Assembly (NCBI GenBank): GCA_024644595.1
Contig: JAHEHL010000009.1
Coordinates: 395,512-459,511 of the forward strand
Source of the DNA: Porticoccaceae bacterium
GTDB taxonomy: Bacteria > Pseudomonadota > Gammaproteobacteria > Pseudomonadales > Porticoccaceae
Length of the DNA stretch: 64,000 nt
Direction of reading: 5' to 3'
This document shows, one piece after another, positions 1-8,919 of this stretch (positions are counted from its first letter, which is position 1; every line of letters starts with the position of its first letter). The position numbers were made by a program, and so were the translations under genes. A model generated the notes under the pieces. The model saw only the letters and a list, made by a program, of their open reading frames with translations. It searched no databases and had not been told where the DNA came from.

Positions 1-1912
1 TCTCGGTGACAGAAAGATGCGATCCAGTTTCATCGAGACGCGGCAGTTCGTAAGGGTAGATGTCGGCTTTGGCCAACTCGGGTGCACCGTCGACTCGGAC
101 GATGTTTGCAACCTTTTTCCCGCTGCGAATCAGACTGCGGATAGCGCGATGAACCAACAGGTCGGCGTAGCGGCGAATCGGTGAGGTGAAATGGGTGTAG
201 GCATCAAATGCGAGACCAAAATGACCATTATTTTCCGCCTGGTACACCGCCTGACTCATGGAACGCAGCATAACGGATTGAATAACCGACGCATCATCTC
301 GGTGTTTGACCGCTCTTAATACACGCTGATAGTCCTCTGGCTGCGGATCGTCACCCCCGCCAAGGCCTATACCCAGTTCGCCGAGAAAGTCCCGCAGAGA
401 GGAGAGACGCTCTTCGCTGGGGCCTTCATGAACACGATAGAGCGCCGGCAACTTGGCTTTCTCCAGAAAATGCGCAGTGCACACGTTAGCCGCCAACATA
501 CACTCTTCAATTAAGCGATGCGCCTCGGTTCGTTTAACCGGAATGATCTGACTGATCTTGCGTTGGGCGTCGAAAAGAATACGGGTTTCTTGTGTATCGA
601 AGTCGATTGCGCCGCGCTGATTGCGACGCTTGTGCAGTACAGTGTAGAGATCATGCAACGAATCGATCTGCGGGAGAATGGTAGTAAATTGATTGCGCAG
701 GTTGTCACTGTCGGCAGATTTTTTCTCTTCGATTATCTGCGCCACCTGGGTATAGGTGAGCCGCGCGTGGGAATACATTACCCCTTCGTAAAATTGATAC
801 TTTGTGACATCTCCCTCACGGCTAACCTGCATCTCGCAGACCATGCACAAACGATCTTCACGGGGATTGAGTGAACACAGGCCGTTGGACAATTTCTCCG
901 GCAGCATCGGCACCACATGGTTGGGAAAGTAGACCGAGTTACCGCGCTCGAAAGCTTGGCGATCCAGCGCACTGCCGGGTTTGACATAATGTGACACGTC
1001 GGCGATTGCGACAATTAATTTCCAGCCACCGCGAGATTTCGGTTCACAATAAACCGCATCATCAAAATCACGAGCATCTTCACCATCGATAGTAACCAGA
1101 GGCAGCGCGCGCAGATCGACGCGGAAGTCTTTATCCGTAACATGGTCCGGTATGGCATCGGTCTCAGCCTGCACCTCATCGCTCCAGCCGTGAGGGATAC
1201 CGTAATTGCGAATTGCCACCTCGATCTCCAGACCGGGGTCGAGATGATCACCCAGCACCTCACTGATATGACCACTGGGCGGACTGTTGCGTGATGGCGC
1301 CTCGGTGATATCGACCAGCACTATTTGACCGGGCTCTGCAGCGCAGAGCTGATCCGCGGGAATTAAAATATCCTGGCTGATACGCGGGTTGTCGGGACGC
1401 ACAAAGTGAATACCACTCTCGCAAAAATAGCGCCCGACCAGCTGTTTGGTCTGGCGCTCGACCACATCGACCAGAGTTCCCTCTGGACGTCCCCGGCGAT
1501 CCCAGCCGGCAATTCTCAGCAGCACAATATCGCCGTCAAAAACGCGGCGCATCTGGCGGCTGGAAAGATAGATATCCTGCTCTCCACCCTGCAGTGGGCT
1601 GACAAAGCCATAACCTTCAGGATGACCGATAACACGACCTTTTATCAGGTTCAGTTTATCCAGTGTGCCGTAGGCATCAACTCGGTTGCGAGCAATTTGG
1701 CCATCGCGCTCCATGGCCCGCAGCCGTCGGCGCATCGCTTCGATCTGATCGTCATCGACCAGCTGCAGACCCGCACAGATTTCCGCATGAGTTAGTGGGC
1801 CGACACTCTCATGCAGATAGTCGAGCACAAACTCACGGCTGGGAACCGGACGCTGGTAGCGCTCCGCTTCACGGCTGGCATGGGGATCGGTAGGTTTTTG
1901 TTGTCGAGCCAT
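1..1912 (-). CDS. rnr: Ribonuclease R (3'-5' exoribonuclease), 3' end beyond window
   Basis: Processive 3'-5' exoribonuclease that degrades structured RNA and acts in mRNA, rRNA and tmRNA-linked quality control. I translated the minus strand from ATG at 1912 (MARQQKPTDPHASREAERYQ); the frame stays open to the window edge, giving about 637 visible residues of the usual 750-850. In order: an N-terminal winged-helix region (FVLDYLHESVGPLTHAEICA), cold-shock/OB domains (GYGFVSPLQGGEQDIYLS), then the RNB catalytic domain with the hallmark EDARDFDDAVYC acidic cluster and the HFTSPIRRYADLLVHR motif. The S1 domain and basic tail lie outside the window. A promoter candidate lies at 2007-2034. In related genomes rlmB follows downstream, which would be out of view here. 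Confidence 0.95.
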   Translation of the reverse strand, partial: MARQQKPTDPHASREAERYQRPVPSREFVLDYLHESVGPLTHAEICAGLQLVDDDQIEAMRRRLRAMERDGQIARNRVDAYGTLDKLNLIKGRVIGHPEGYGFVSPLQGGEQDIYLSSRQMRRVFDGDIVLLRIAGWDRRGRPEGTLVDVVERQTKQLVGRYFCESGIHFVRPDNPRISQDILIPADQLCAAEPGQIVLVDITEAPSRNSPPSGHISEVLGDHLDPGLEIEVAIRNYGIPHGWSDEVQAETDAIPDHVTDKDFRVDLRALPLVTIDGEDARDFDDAVYCEPKSRGGWKLIVAIADVSHYVKPGSALDRQAFERGNSVYFPNHVVPMLPEKLSNGLCSLNPREDRLCMVCEMQVSREGDVTKYQFYEGVMYSHARLTYTQVAQIIEEKKSADSDNLRNQFTTILPQIDSLHDLYTVLHKRRNQRGAIDFDTQETRILFDAQRKISQIIPVKRTEAHRLIEECMLAANVCTAHFLEKAKLPALYRVHEGPSEERLSSLRDFLGELGIGLGGGDDPQPEDYQRVLRAVKHRDDASVIQSVMLRSMSQAVYQAENNGHFGLAFDAYTHFTSPIRRYADLLVHRAIRSLIRSGKKVANIVRVDGAPELAKADIYPYELPRLDETGSHLSVTE

Positions 1913-2006
1913 AAGGGTTGATCTGTCCTGGTGCTATCGCTGCGATTTGTCTGCGAGGTTTGCGAGACCCATTCCGCGTGGCGAAGTCTGTTGAAGTAGG
2001 TCTGTT

Positions 2007-2034
2007 AGAATAGACCCGAGAGAGACGTTGTCAG
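2007..2034 (-). promoter_or_regulatory. Predicted sigma-70 promoter of rnr
   Basis: On the minus strand a CTGACA -35-like box (2029-2034) is separated by 16 bp from a TATTCT -10-like box (2007-2012), about 95 bp before the rnr start codon. It lies just past the intrinsic terminator at 2077-2112, as expected for a new transcription unit. Both boxes are imperfect, so this is a pattern-based call only. Confidence 0.4.
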
Positions 2035-2076
2035 TCTATGTGTTATGGGCAACAGAGTAAAAGGAATTCGCCACGT

Positions 2077-2112
2077 AAAAAAATCCCGGACCGGGAGTCT
2101 TGTCCGTCCGGG
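2077..2112 (-). terminator. Intrinsic terminator before rnr (minus strand)
   Basis: CCCGGAC (2085-2091) pairs with GTCCGGG (2106-2112) across a 14-nt loop. On the minus strand the stem is followed by T7 (2083-2077). It probably ends transcripts of the sensory operon, whose last gene stops about 400 nt upstream at 2516, and insulates rnr. Confidence 0.6.
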
Positions 2113-2165
2113 CTTCAGTTACATTCAACTTTTAATGGGGTCTACCCGTGTGAATATTGCAGCAG

Positions 2166-2210
2166 TGTATCGATTAATATTGTATCGATTAATATTGTAT
2201 CGATTAATAT
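2166..2210. repeat. Three perfect tandem copies of a 15-bp AT-rich unit
   Basis: The unit TGTATCGATTAATAT occurs three times head-to-tail with no mismatch, at 2166-2180, 2181-2195 and 2196-2210, followed by a further TG. Each copy holds the palindromes ATCGAT and ATTAAT. It lies in the 603-bp non-coding stretch 1913-2515, where I otherwise find only the rnr promoter, the terminator and no convincing gene. It could be an iterated protein-binding site or a replication-slippage product; its function is unknown. Confidence 0.85.
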
Positions 2211-2515
2211 TGACTCGCACCATCCTTGGTGCACGACCTCCTAGTCGCCATGTATTCATACAAAAAGGCGGTGGTATGACGTGCGCTGATACGGCTTTGC
2301 TTCCCTGCTGACCAACTCCCTGTCAGTCATGCCTCTAGCGTCTTGCTTATCAGCGCCGTCTGTATAAACAGCAGTGTAGGACTGTTATTTATTTCACCAC
2401 TACCATCCCTTTGAACGCATCATGCTAGGGAGTCAATACAGGGTTCCATAATAGGCATGTGATTCACAAAAAAACATTACACTGACGGATTAATACTAAA
2501 GGATTAGTTTCGCAA

Positions 2516-4762
2516 TCAGGAAACCAGAAAATCTTCGATGTGTTCTCGGATCTGCTTGACGCGAATGAGGTTCTTTTGGGCGTCCAGAGAGCCGTAATCA
2601 GCCCTGAATGCCGTTACCATCTCACGCAGTTCGGTCATCCCGTAAAGTCCAGACAGCCCCATCAGATCATGAATAATCTCTCGTACGCTGGCGTTTTCAT
2701 TATTCCTCAACTGATCGTCGAGCTTATCAAGGCTGTCATAGAGCGCCTTTTTTAACTCATCCACCGGCACTACGGTGGAGAGCAACCCCGCCCCTCTGGG
2801 AGCCGGTGCATCGGTGTAGCGGGCGACAACTTTTGTCAGTGCATCAATCAGTTCATTTTCGTTGACCGGCTTTAACAGCACCATTGCGGCGCCGGCTTTA
2901 CTAATGCGCTCACGCTCGACCATGGTGACATCGGCCGTTATGGCGATAATCGGCGGGCTTTCACCAGACTGCTGAATAATCGTTTCGCTGGCCGTCACAC
3001 CATCGATGATTGGCATATGAATATCCATAATTATGGCGTCGACATGCAGCTTGCTGGCAATTTCGATGGCCTCCTGACCGTTGTTTGCGGTCAAACAACT
3101 GGCGCCATAGCCCTTCAGCAGACGCACCAGCAGCTTCTGATTAAAAGCATTGTCCTCGGCGACCAGAATAGTCACGCCGGCGAGTACTTCATCTGCAGAG
3201 GCGCTGTGGTTTGGCGAACCAACCAGGCTCTCGCTATTGGGCGCGGCGTTTTCCTCCAGCTCACAGGTAAATGAAAATACCGCACCGTGATCAACCTGGC
3301 TGCTAACAGTGATTTCACCGCCCATCACATGGATGAGGTTCTTGCAGATTGAAAGGCCGAGTCCCGTGCCGCCGAAGCGACGATTGATCGATGTATCTTC
3401 CTGAGAGAACGGGTCAAACAACGTTGGTATTTTCGACTCTTCGATACCCTTCCCGGTATCGGCAACCGAACATTCCAATATCACCTTACCGGCTTCGTTA
3501 CCGAGACAGCGAATATCAACACTAACACTACCCGAGTCGGTAAACTTGATCGCATTGCTCAACAGATTACTAATGACCTGCGTAAAGCGCACTGGATCAC
3601 CAACCAGCGCCCGGGGAACATTGTCAGCGATGTGATAACTCAACGTCAGACCTTTGACCTCGGCGCGCTGTCGATGTATCGCCATTAGATCGGCAATCCA
3701 TGACTGAATATAGAAAGAAATTTTTTCCAGAGTAAAGCCGCCGACTCTCGCTTTGGAGAACTCAAGGATATCGTCGATCATCGTCAGCAACATGCTCGAC
3801 GACATACCAATAATTCGCAGATTTTCTTCTCGCTTTGCAGCGTCGGTTTCGATCGAGAGCAGCTTGGAAAACCCAATCACCGCAGTCAGCGGTGTGCGCA
3901 ACTCATGACTCATTCTGGCAAGAAACTGATCTTGCGCTTCCATTGCCTCCTCAAGCTCAATCAGGGTAATTTGCAGCTGCGCTGTCGCGCGAGCCACTTC
4001 GCTCTGCATACGAACATTGGATTGGCGCACGCTGGTGGCCAACTGGTTGATACCTGAGGCCAGTTTTCGCACTTCCAAAGGGCCGTCTTCCACCGCCAGG
4101 TTACTCAGATTACCGGCCTCCATCGACTCCACTACTTCAGTGAGCGACTCAACCGGCCGCGAGATGCTGCGCCCAATGCGCATGGCCAACCACGCGGCCA
4201 CCAGCAGCCCAAGAGTCGAGACCAGCAGAATCGCAAATATTCCCTCACGATATTGTTGCTCAAGTATTTTGTCGGTCAGGGACACGACAACCCAACCGAG
4301 CACTTCTGGATCCGGCGTCTGGCCTTCATCGTAGTCTTCCAGGGCAGGTGTCGTCAGCGTCACGCGGGCGTAAAAGTACCAGTTGTGGTCGATAAATCGG
4401 GGCTTGCCAAACTCATAGGTACCAGGCATATCAACAACCGCCGGATTCAGCTCGCCAATGGCCACACTGGTCTGTTGGGCGGCATTATAAAAAAGTAGCC
4501 CATTAACCGAGGGAATATCGAGCACTGACTCACCGAGCTCCTTTAGCATCTGTTGATTATTCGAATAGAGAGCAAATTCGGCATTGGATGAAATTTGCTG
4601 CGCGGCAACAGATCCAGTGTTGTGGAGATTGGCTAACAGCACGCTGCGCTGACTGGAAATCATATAGCTGGCGAGAACAACACACAGCAAGGCGAGTGGC
4701 AGCAGTGATGTAATTAATAGCCGCGAGTGAATTCTCGAGATCTTCTTTTTATTGGCTGTCAC
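2516..4762 (-). CDS. Hybrid sensor histidine kinase (HAMP-HisKA-HATPase-REC-HPt)
   Basis: Inner-membrane sensor kinase of 748 aa with a full phosphorelay in one chain. Two membrane segments (about 12-34 and 175-195) flank a periplasmic sensor region of about 140 residues. These are followed by HAMP (about 195-250), HisKA with SHELRTP (phospho-accepting H286), HATPase with NLLSNAIKF, DTGKGI and GGTGLGLSI, a REC domain (about 530-648; E536, D537, phospho-acceptor D580, K631), and a C-terminal HPt-like segment, HDLMGLSGLYG (H698). The start is GTG at 4762; its GGGGAG ribosome site lies in the last codons of the upstream gene, so the two are translationally coupled. As last gene of the operon it probably signals to the LuxR-type regulator at its head. 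The architecture is BarA-like; the ligand is unknown. Confidence 0.9.
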   Translation of the reverse strand: MTANKKKISRIHSRLLITSLLPLALLCVVLASYMISSQRSVLLANLHNTGSVAAQQISSNAEFALYSNNQQMLKELGESVLDIPSVNGLLFYNAAQQTSVAIGELNPAVVDMPGTYEFGKPRFIDHNWYFYARVTLTTPALEDYDEGQTPDPEVLGWVVVSLTDKILEQQYREGIFAILLVSTLGLLVAAWLAMRIGRSISRPVESLTEVVESMEAGNLSNLAVEDGPLEVRKLASGINQLATSVRQSNVRMQSEVARATAQLQITLIELEEAMEAQDQFLARMSHELRTPLTAVIGFSKLLSIETDAAKREENLRIIGMSSSMLLTMIDDILEFSKARVGGFTLEKISFYIQSWIADLMAIHRQRAEVKGLTLSYHIADNVPRALVGDPVRFTQVISNLLSNAIKFTDSGSVSVDIRCLGNEAGKVILECSVADTGKGIEESKIPTLFDPFSQEDTSINRRFGGTGLGLSICKNLIHVMGGEITVSSQVDHGAVFSFTCELEENAAPNSESLVGSPNHSASADEVLAGVTILVAEDNAFNQKLLVRLLKGYGASCLTANNGQEAIEIASKLHVDAIIMDIHMPIIDGVTASETIIQQSGESPPIIAITADVTMVERERISKAGAAMVLLKPVNENELIDALTKVVARYTDAPAPRGAGLLSTVVPVDELKKALYDSLDKLDDQLRNNENASVREIIHDLMGLSGLYGMTELREMVTAFRADYGSLDAQKNLIRVKQIREHIEDFLVS

Positions 4763-4766
4763 GTCT

Positions 4767-5771
4767 CTACTCCCCGTCCAGGCGCTGGCGGTAAAATTGC
4801 TCTTCTCTCAGAGGCACTTTGAGGCTAGCGGCAACCGAATAATTAAAGTGTATTGAATAATATTCTGGCTCATAAGCTCGCCCCTGGTGCTCGGGCGACA
4901 GTATTATCTGACTAACCAGCTCAAGAGTTTGCTTGGCCACATTATCCGGTGACGAGAAGACAGCCGCCAGCGCTCCGGCTCTGAGATACGTGCGCGAAAA
5001 GGCAATAACCGGCACTTTGTGCCTGTAACTCAGATGTAATATCCATTTTGCCGTTGCCAGATTGATCAGCCGGCTGTCGGGCACCGGGATAAACACGTCA
5101 CTGCGGCTTAATGCTGGCTCTATTTTGTGGATCGGGTTATCGCTGGCACCAATACTGACAAACTCAGACTCCATGCCAGTCTTATCGATGATCTTAGCAA
5201 TCCTGGCCTGCTGACCAGCTGAAGAGGGACCGAGCATTACACTGGTCTTTTTAGCCGCGGGTAAGAGTAGCTTTGCAAGACGAATACTGCGATCTACAGG
5301 TTGGTCGATGAAGACCGAGGAGATATGCCTGACAAACGCTCCCTCATCCGAGCCGAAGTATCGCTTGGCCAGCGCGGAAAATGAGCTCTCGGTGATCAAA
5401 ACGCTGAGAATCGGCAGGCTGAGATCCTGAGAATTGGCTATCTGTCGATAGGCAGTATCGGCGGCGGCAGTGCCGATGGTGACAATTAAGTCATTGGATT
5501 CAGGCTGGAGATCACTATCATTTTGCCTTGAGACAAACTCTACCGACACCTTGAATTGACCTGGCAGCGTCTTTTCCAACCCCCGCCTGACCGTATCCAT
5601 AACGGCAACATAGTCCGCCGACGGTTTACTGATTAGGAATAAAAGTCTGAGTGGGTCGGCATTAACCTTAAGACTCAAGGTCATCAATAATAGCGCAACC
5701 ACCACAGAAACAAGCCGAGTTTTGCCCGGCTGACCTCTACGACGTGCTGTGCAATGTGACCAAATACTCAT
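4767..5771 (-). CDS. Periplasmic ABC-type substrate-binding protein (ABC_sub_bind family), orphan
   Basis: About 334 aa with an N-terminal signal sequence (hydrophobic VVALLLMTLSLKVNA, cleavage probably before DPLRLLF), so periplasmic. The body resembles the ABC_sub_bind (PF04392) type I binding-protein fold: LFLISKPSADYVAVMDTVR near the N-terminus, NDLIVTIGTAAAD, and late KVPVIAFSRTYLRAGALAAV. I chose ATG at 5771; an in-frame TTG lies two codons upstream. No permease or ATPase gene is near. Instead it sits between a TonB receptor and a hybrid kinase, with 4 bp to the kinase start. Inference: it presents a ligand to the kinase rather than feeding a transporter. The ligand cannot be read from the sequence. 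Confidence 0.8.
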   Translation of the reverse strand: MSIWSHCTARRRGQPGKTRLVSVVVALLLMTLSLKVNADPLRLLFLISKPSADYVAVMDTVRRGLEKTLPGQFKVSVEFVSRQNDSDLQPESNDLIVTIGTAAADTAYRQIANSQDLSLPILSVLITESSFSALAKRYFGSDEGAFVRHISSVFIDQPVDRSIRLAKLLLPAAKKTSVMLGPSSAGQQARIAKIIDKTGMESEFVSIGASDNPIHKIEPALSRSDVFIPVPDSRLINLATAKWILHLSYRHKVPVIAFSRTYLRAGALAAVFSSPDNVAKQTLELVSQIILSPEHQGRAYEPEYYSIHFNYSVAASLKVPLREEQFYRQRLDGE

Positions 5772-5842
5772 GTCCAATTCAATGATTCACCGACTTTGAT
5801 ATTAAAACTAAAAACGGGCTGATATCGTGCGAGCAATGCTTG

Positions 5843-7915
5843 CTAAGGCATGGAAAGCCTCACACCGAGGATATATTGGGTTTCAAAATTGTGGTACTGG
5901 TAGAACTCACTATAGGGGTCGCCGACGTTTTGCACGGTAAATGACAAGTCAATTTTAGATCGGCCCGCTGTCACACGTTTGGCTGCTTTGAGATCTACTC
6001 TCGTGTGGCTTTCCACAGGTTGACCACGAAAGTGCTTGGTCGCCGCGTTGTAGTTTGCGGTGGAGCTGATGGTGATGCCACTGTCATAGCGATAACTGGC
6101 CATCAAGCCGGCGCCGTGCTTGAGGCTGTATTCGCCGAGATCACGGATCTCAATTGCTGGCGGTGAGGTATAGAGTGTCCAGCCATCAATATCCGAAAAG
6201 CTGTAATAGCCACGCAGCATAAATCGCTCGTCGGGTTTGTACTGAATCTGTATCTCGAAGCCGTCAACGTCCAAAGTATCGGTGTTATCGCGAATATTGA
6301 CGAAGTTATCCAGGTCGGGATATCCCGAGCGACGCTCATTGATCACATCCGTGAGCTGCTCATGATAGATACGCATATCCAGATTCAGACGTTGGTCAAA
6401 CAGGTAGCCTACGTAACCAAATTCAATGCTGCGCAGCTGCTCATTATCGATATCCGAGTCCGAAATCACGCTGGCATCAAGGATAATATTTTCGTTATAG
6501 CGAACAACCTGCTTTTGCATATTTTCCAGCAGCGTGGGTGATCTGAAGCTGCGGTTATGAGCGATGCGAAAAATATGATTTTGGTTGAGCTGATAGTTGA
6601 GGGCGACACGATAGGAATGATAGCTGTCGGCGCTAGTATTATCTTCATAAATCAGACCGGCGTTAAACACCAGTTTGTCGGTGGCTGTCCACTCTAGATT
6701 GCTATAGGCGCGGTGCGAGGTTCTGGTCATATCGTCAGAACTATCAAACAGCTCCTGTCCGGCAACCCGGTCATAGCGTAACGCCACGCCTGTCACGGCA
6801 CGCAGATTGTCCAGCGGATTGAATGTCGATCTCAACTCCAGATCCCAGCGCTCAGACTCAGAGTGATTGCTGTCGTCAATAACCAGCTTGTCCGGCAGGC
6901 CTGGCAGCGGCCAGTAGGGAGACGTATCGGGCACGCCAATCGCTTCGGATAATGTCAGTGGTGTGGTCTCATCAGTGATATCGAGATCATTGTGATACAG
7001 CGCAAGCTTGATTTTATTGCCGCCACGGGTCAAACGAGTCCAGTTAACATATTGATAGCGATAGAAAATATTGCGATTAAAGTACTCGCGCTCTCCAATG
7101 CCCAAATCACTGTCGCTGACACCTGCCTGAAACTCAACACTGTCACTGGCTGTTGGCGTCCACAGCCCACGAAAATTGGCAGTGATATTCTCTGAGCTAT
7201 CGTTGACGATGATTGGTGTCTCTTTAAAAGACGAGTCATCAAAGCCGTCATTTCTGCGAAAACTCACTGTCGTGCGATGGTGTGCCGAGCCCAGTTTGCC
7301 CGTGTAAGCAACACTGGCATCGCGAGTCGCGCCAGTACCAAGCTGTGAGTTCACCACCCACCCACTGTCGAGTAATGGGGATCGCGTGACAATATTGATC
7401 GAGGCAAGAAACGCATTGCTGCCATCGGCCGCGGCATTAGCGCCTCGTACAACCTCAATATATTCAATCTCATCTAATGTCACACCAAGCGACGACCACT
7501 CCACGGCTGAAAACAATGACTCGTAAACCGAGCGCCCATCAACTTTGACTTCCAGGCGTCTGGGATACTCGTCACCCAGCGCGTGGTAAGTAGTACCCAT
7601 GCGACTGCCATCAACGAAATAGGTCTGGAAACCCGGCACCAGACGGAACAGGTCAATCAGACCCACCGCTGTTGAGGCCTGAATAGTCTGACGATCGATA
7701 ATAGTTACCGAGGCCGGTGTCTGCGCCAGCGTCTGGTCCATATGAGTGGGACCACTGACCAGCGGGATCTCGACAAGGAAATCCTCTTCTGTGAGCACAT
7801 AGTCATCACTAGCGAATAGAGCCCCACAGGCAAACATACTCGCACCCAAAAACATTGTGGCGTGCAGCAAATATGAACTTGCGCGTACTCTTTTAATTAC
7901 CGAAGTAAAAGGCAT
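5843..7915 (-). CDS. TonB-dependent outer-membrane receptor
   Basis: 690 aa outer-membrane receptor. The signal peptide is near residues 15-35 (LLHATMFLGASMFACGALFAS). The plug domain (about 50-165) contains TPASVTIIDRQTI, LFRLVPGFQTYFVDG and IEYIEVVRGANAAADGSNA, ending in INIVTRSP; the rest is a predicted 22-strand barrel rich in alternating aromatic/polar residues. The C-terminus (GVRLSMP) lacks the usual terminal aromatic. The start at 7915 has an AGGGG ribosome site. The gene lies between the response regulator and the binding protein. Substrate is unknown; the plug is of the general colicin-I/vitamin/siderophore type, but no Fur box is visible at the operon promoter. Confidence 0.9.
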   Translation of the reverse strand: MPFTSVIKRVRASSYLLHATMFLGASMFACGALFASDDYVLTEEDFLVEIPLVSGPTHMDQTLAQTPASVTIIDRQTIQASTAVGLIDLFRLVPGFQTYFVDGSRMGTTYHALGDEYPRRLEVKVDGRSVYESLFSAVEWSSLGVTLDEIEYIEVVRGANAAADGSNAFLASINIVTRSPLLDSGWVVNSQLGTGATRDASVAYTGKLGSAHHRTTVSFRRNDGFDDSSFKETPIIVNDSSENITANFRGLWTPTASDSVEFQAGVSDSDLGIGEREYFNRNIFYRYQYVNWTRLTRGGNKIKLALYHNDLDITDETTPLTLSEAIGVPDTSPYWPLPGLPDKLVIDDSNHSESERWDLELRSTFNPLDNLRAVTGVALRYDRVAGQELFDSSDDMTRTSHRAYSNLEWTATDKLVFNAGLIYEDNTSADSYHSYRVALNYQLNQNHIFRIAHNRSFRSPTLLENMQKQVVRYNENIILDASVISDSDIDNEQLRSIEFGYVGYLFDQRLNLDMRIYHEQLTDVINERRSGYPDLDNFVNIRDNTDTLDVDGFEIQIQYKPDERFMLRGYYSFSDIDGWTLYTSPPAIEIRDLGEYSLKHGAGLMASYRYDSGITISSTANYNAATKHFRGQPVESHTRVDLKAAKRVTAGRSKIDLSFTVQNVGDPYSEFYQYHNFETQYILGVRLSMP

Positions 7916-7940
7916 ATTTAACCCCTGAATATTAATTTTT

Positions 7941-8612
7941 TTAGTTGTCGGCGGTTAGATCTTCGTCGAGACCAAGCTTCTGGCCCAAAATACCCGCCTG
8001 GGTACGATTGGTCAGTCCAAGCGCTCTCAGCATGGCGCTGACATGCACTTTGACTGTGTTTTCTGAAAGGTCCAGTTCCCTTGCGATCTGTTTGTTAGAC
8101 CGACCCTGGGTAATGCAACGCAAAATCTCAAGCTGGCGCTTGGTCATCTGATCTGCCACCACATCGATATCCGCTCCGGAATCAACCTCGTCAATCACGG
8201 TTGCCATACCTGGCATCGACTCACGCAGCGAATCAGGGGTGTAGTGCTGGCCTTTCAGGGCGCGGGACATAGCTTCAAACAATGCATCTTTGGGAGCCGA
8301 TTTTGTGACGAATCCGGTAGCGCCAAAATCCATACATTTTCGGATATGCGCCGGGTTTTCAGATGCGGAGAGAACAATAACGGGAAGGTTCGGATAGCTT
8401 TCGCAAAGCATGGCGATAAAATTAAAACCACCGCCAGCGCCCGGCATAAAGAGATCGACAATAACCAGATCGATACTTTCCTTGGCGAGAATGGTGAGCG
8501 CCGTATCGCCATGATCTGTCGTGGTGACATCGATACCTTTGTACTCTTCAAGCAGTGTGGCCTTGAGCCCAACACAGACAAAAGCGTGATCATCAACTAT
8601 GAGAACGTGCAT
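7941..8612 (-). CDS. NarL/FixJ-family response regulator (REC + LuxR HTH)
   Basis: Cytoplasmic transcription regulator of about 223 aa. The receiver domain has the LIVDDH acidic pair, phospho-acceptor D53 in LVIVDLFMPG, and the K of FVTKSAP; a linker leads to a LuxR-type helix-turn-helix (MTKRQLEILRCITQGRSNKQI, then SENTVKVHVSAMLRALGLTNR). I prefer ATG at 8612 because AAGGA lies 8 nt upstream; a GTG 21 nt further up has its purine stretch too close. It is the first gene of the four-gene operon and the likely output of the hybrid kinase at its end. Confidence 0.93.
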   Translation of the reverse strand: MHVLIVDDHAFVCVGLKATLLEEYKGIDVTTTDHGDTALTILAKESIDLVIVDLFMPGAGGGFNFIAMLCESYPNLPVIVLSASENPAHIRKCMDFGATGFVTKSAPKDALFEAMSRALKGQHYTPDSLRESMPGMATVIDEVDSGADIDVVADQMTKRQLEILRCITQGRSNKQIARELDLSENTVKVHVSAMLRALGLTNRTQAGILGQKLGLDEDLTADN

Positions 8613-8675
8613 GTTTTCATTCCTTGTCTTCACGTCCCTGCGTAATTGACTTCAGCTATTTCATAGCCTCGCCTA

Positions 8676-8704
8676 AATATAATGCCTAATCATTAGACAA
8701 ACAA
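8676..8704 (-). promoter_or_regulatory. Predicted promoter of the regulator-receptor-kinase operon with palindromic operator
   Basis: On the minus strand TTGTTT (-35, 8699-8704) and TATATT (-10, 8676-8681) are 17 bp apart, giving a leader of about 55 nt before the ATG at 8612. The spacer holds a perfect 11-bp palindrome, CTAATCATTAG (8686-8696), a possible operator for repression or autoregulation. Sequence pattern only. Confidence 0.5.
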
Positions 8705-8781
8705 CTCAAACTATCCATAAATGGATATGTAATTCATTCATCGCCTATTTGTTCATCATAGGCCCTGCTCTAAATTAGCCG

Positions 8782-8919
8782 CTACAATTCGGTCAGCGCG
8801 GAGGATATTGCCTGTTGCAGCGAGTCATCCTGTGGCGCCATGTCTCGGGCCCTCAGCAATGCCTTTTTCGCTTCATCCTGACGACCCAACCGACTTAAAC
8901 CGACACCCTGATGTCGGTT
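8782..8919 (-). pseudogene. C-terminal remnant of a TPR-repeat protein
   Basis: A minus-strand frame different from the adjoining sugar transferase gene encodes about 45 residues ending at TAG 8784-8782, including GVGLSRLGRQDEAKKALLRA and ARDMAPQDDS. The spacing G-x2-L-x2-LGR-x2-EA-x3-L-x2-A-x4-P fits a tetratricopeptide repeat plus a closing helix. There is no start codon or upstream part: homology begins exactly where the sugar transferase stops looking like its family (about 8918). It is best read as the 3' stump of a deleted TPR gene. TPR lipoproteins commonly accompany exopolysaccharide/PEP-CTERM gene clusters, which suits the neighbours. Confidence 0.6.

Noticed and set aside
2038-2311. 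Two overlapping plus-strand ORFs of 68 and 88 codons
   Set aside because: They run through the 15-bp tandem repeat and the minus-strand terminator, share no family signature and have no convincing ribosome site; the repeat alone creates the periodic peptide.
1913-2515. Possible tRNA gene beside rnr, as in Pseudomonas
   Set aside because: I found no T-loop GGTTCGA-type sequence or acceptor pairing on either strand.
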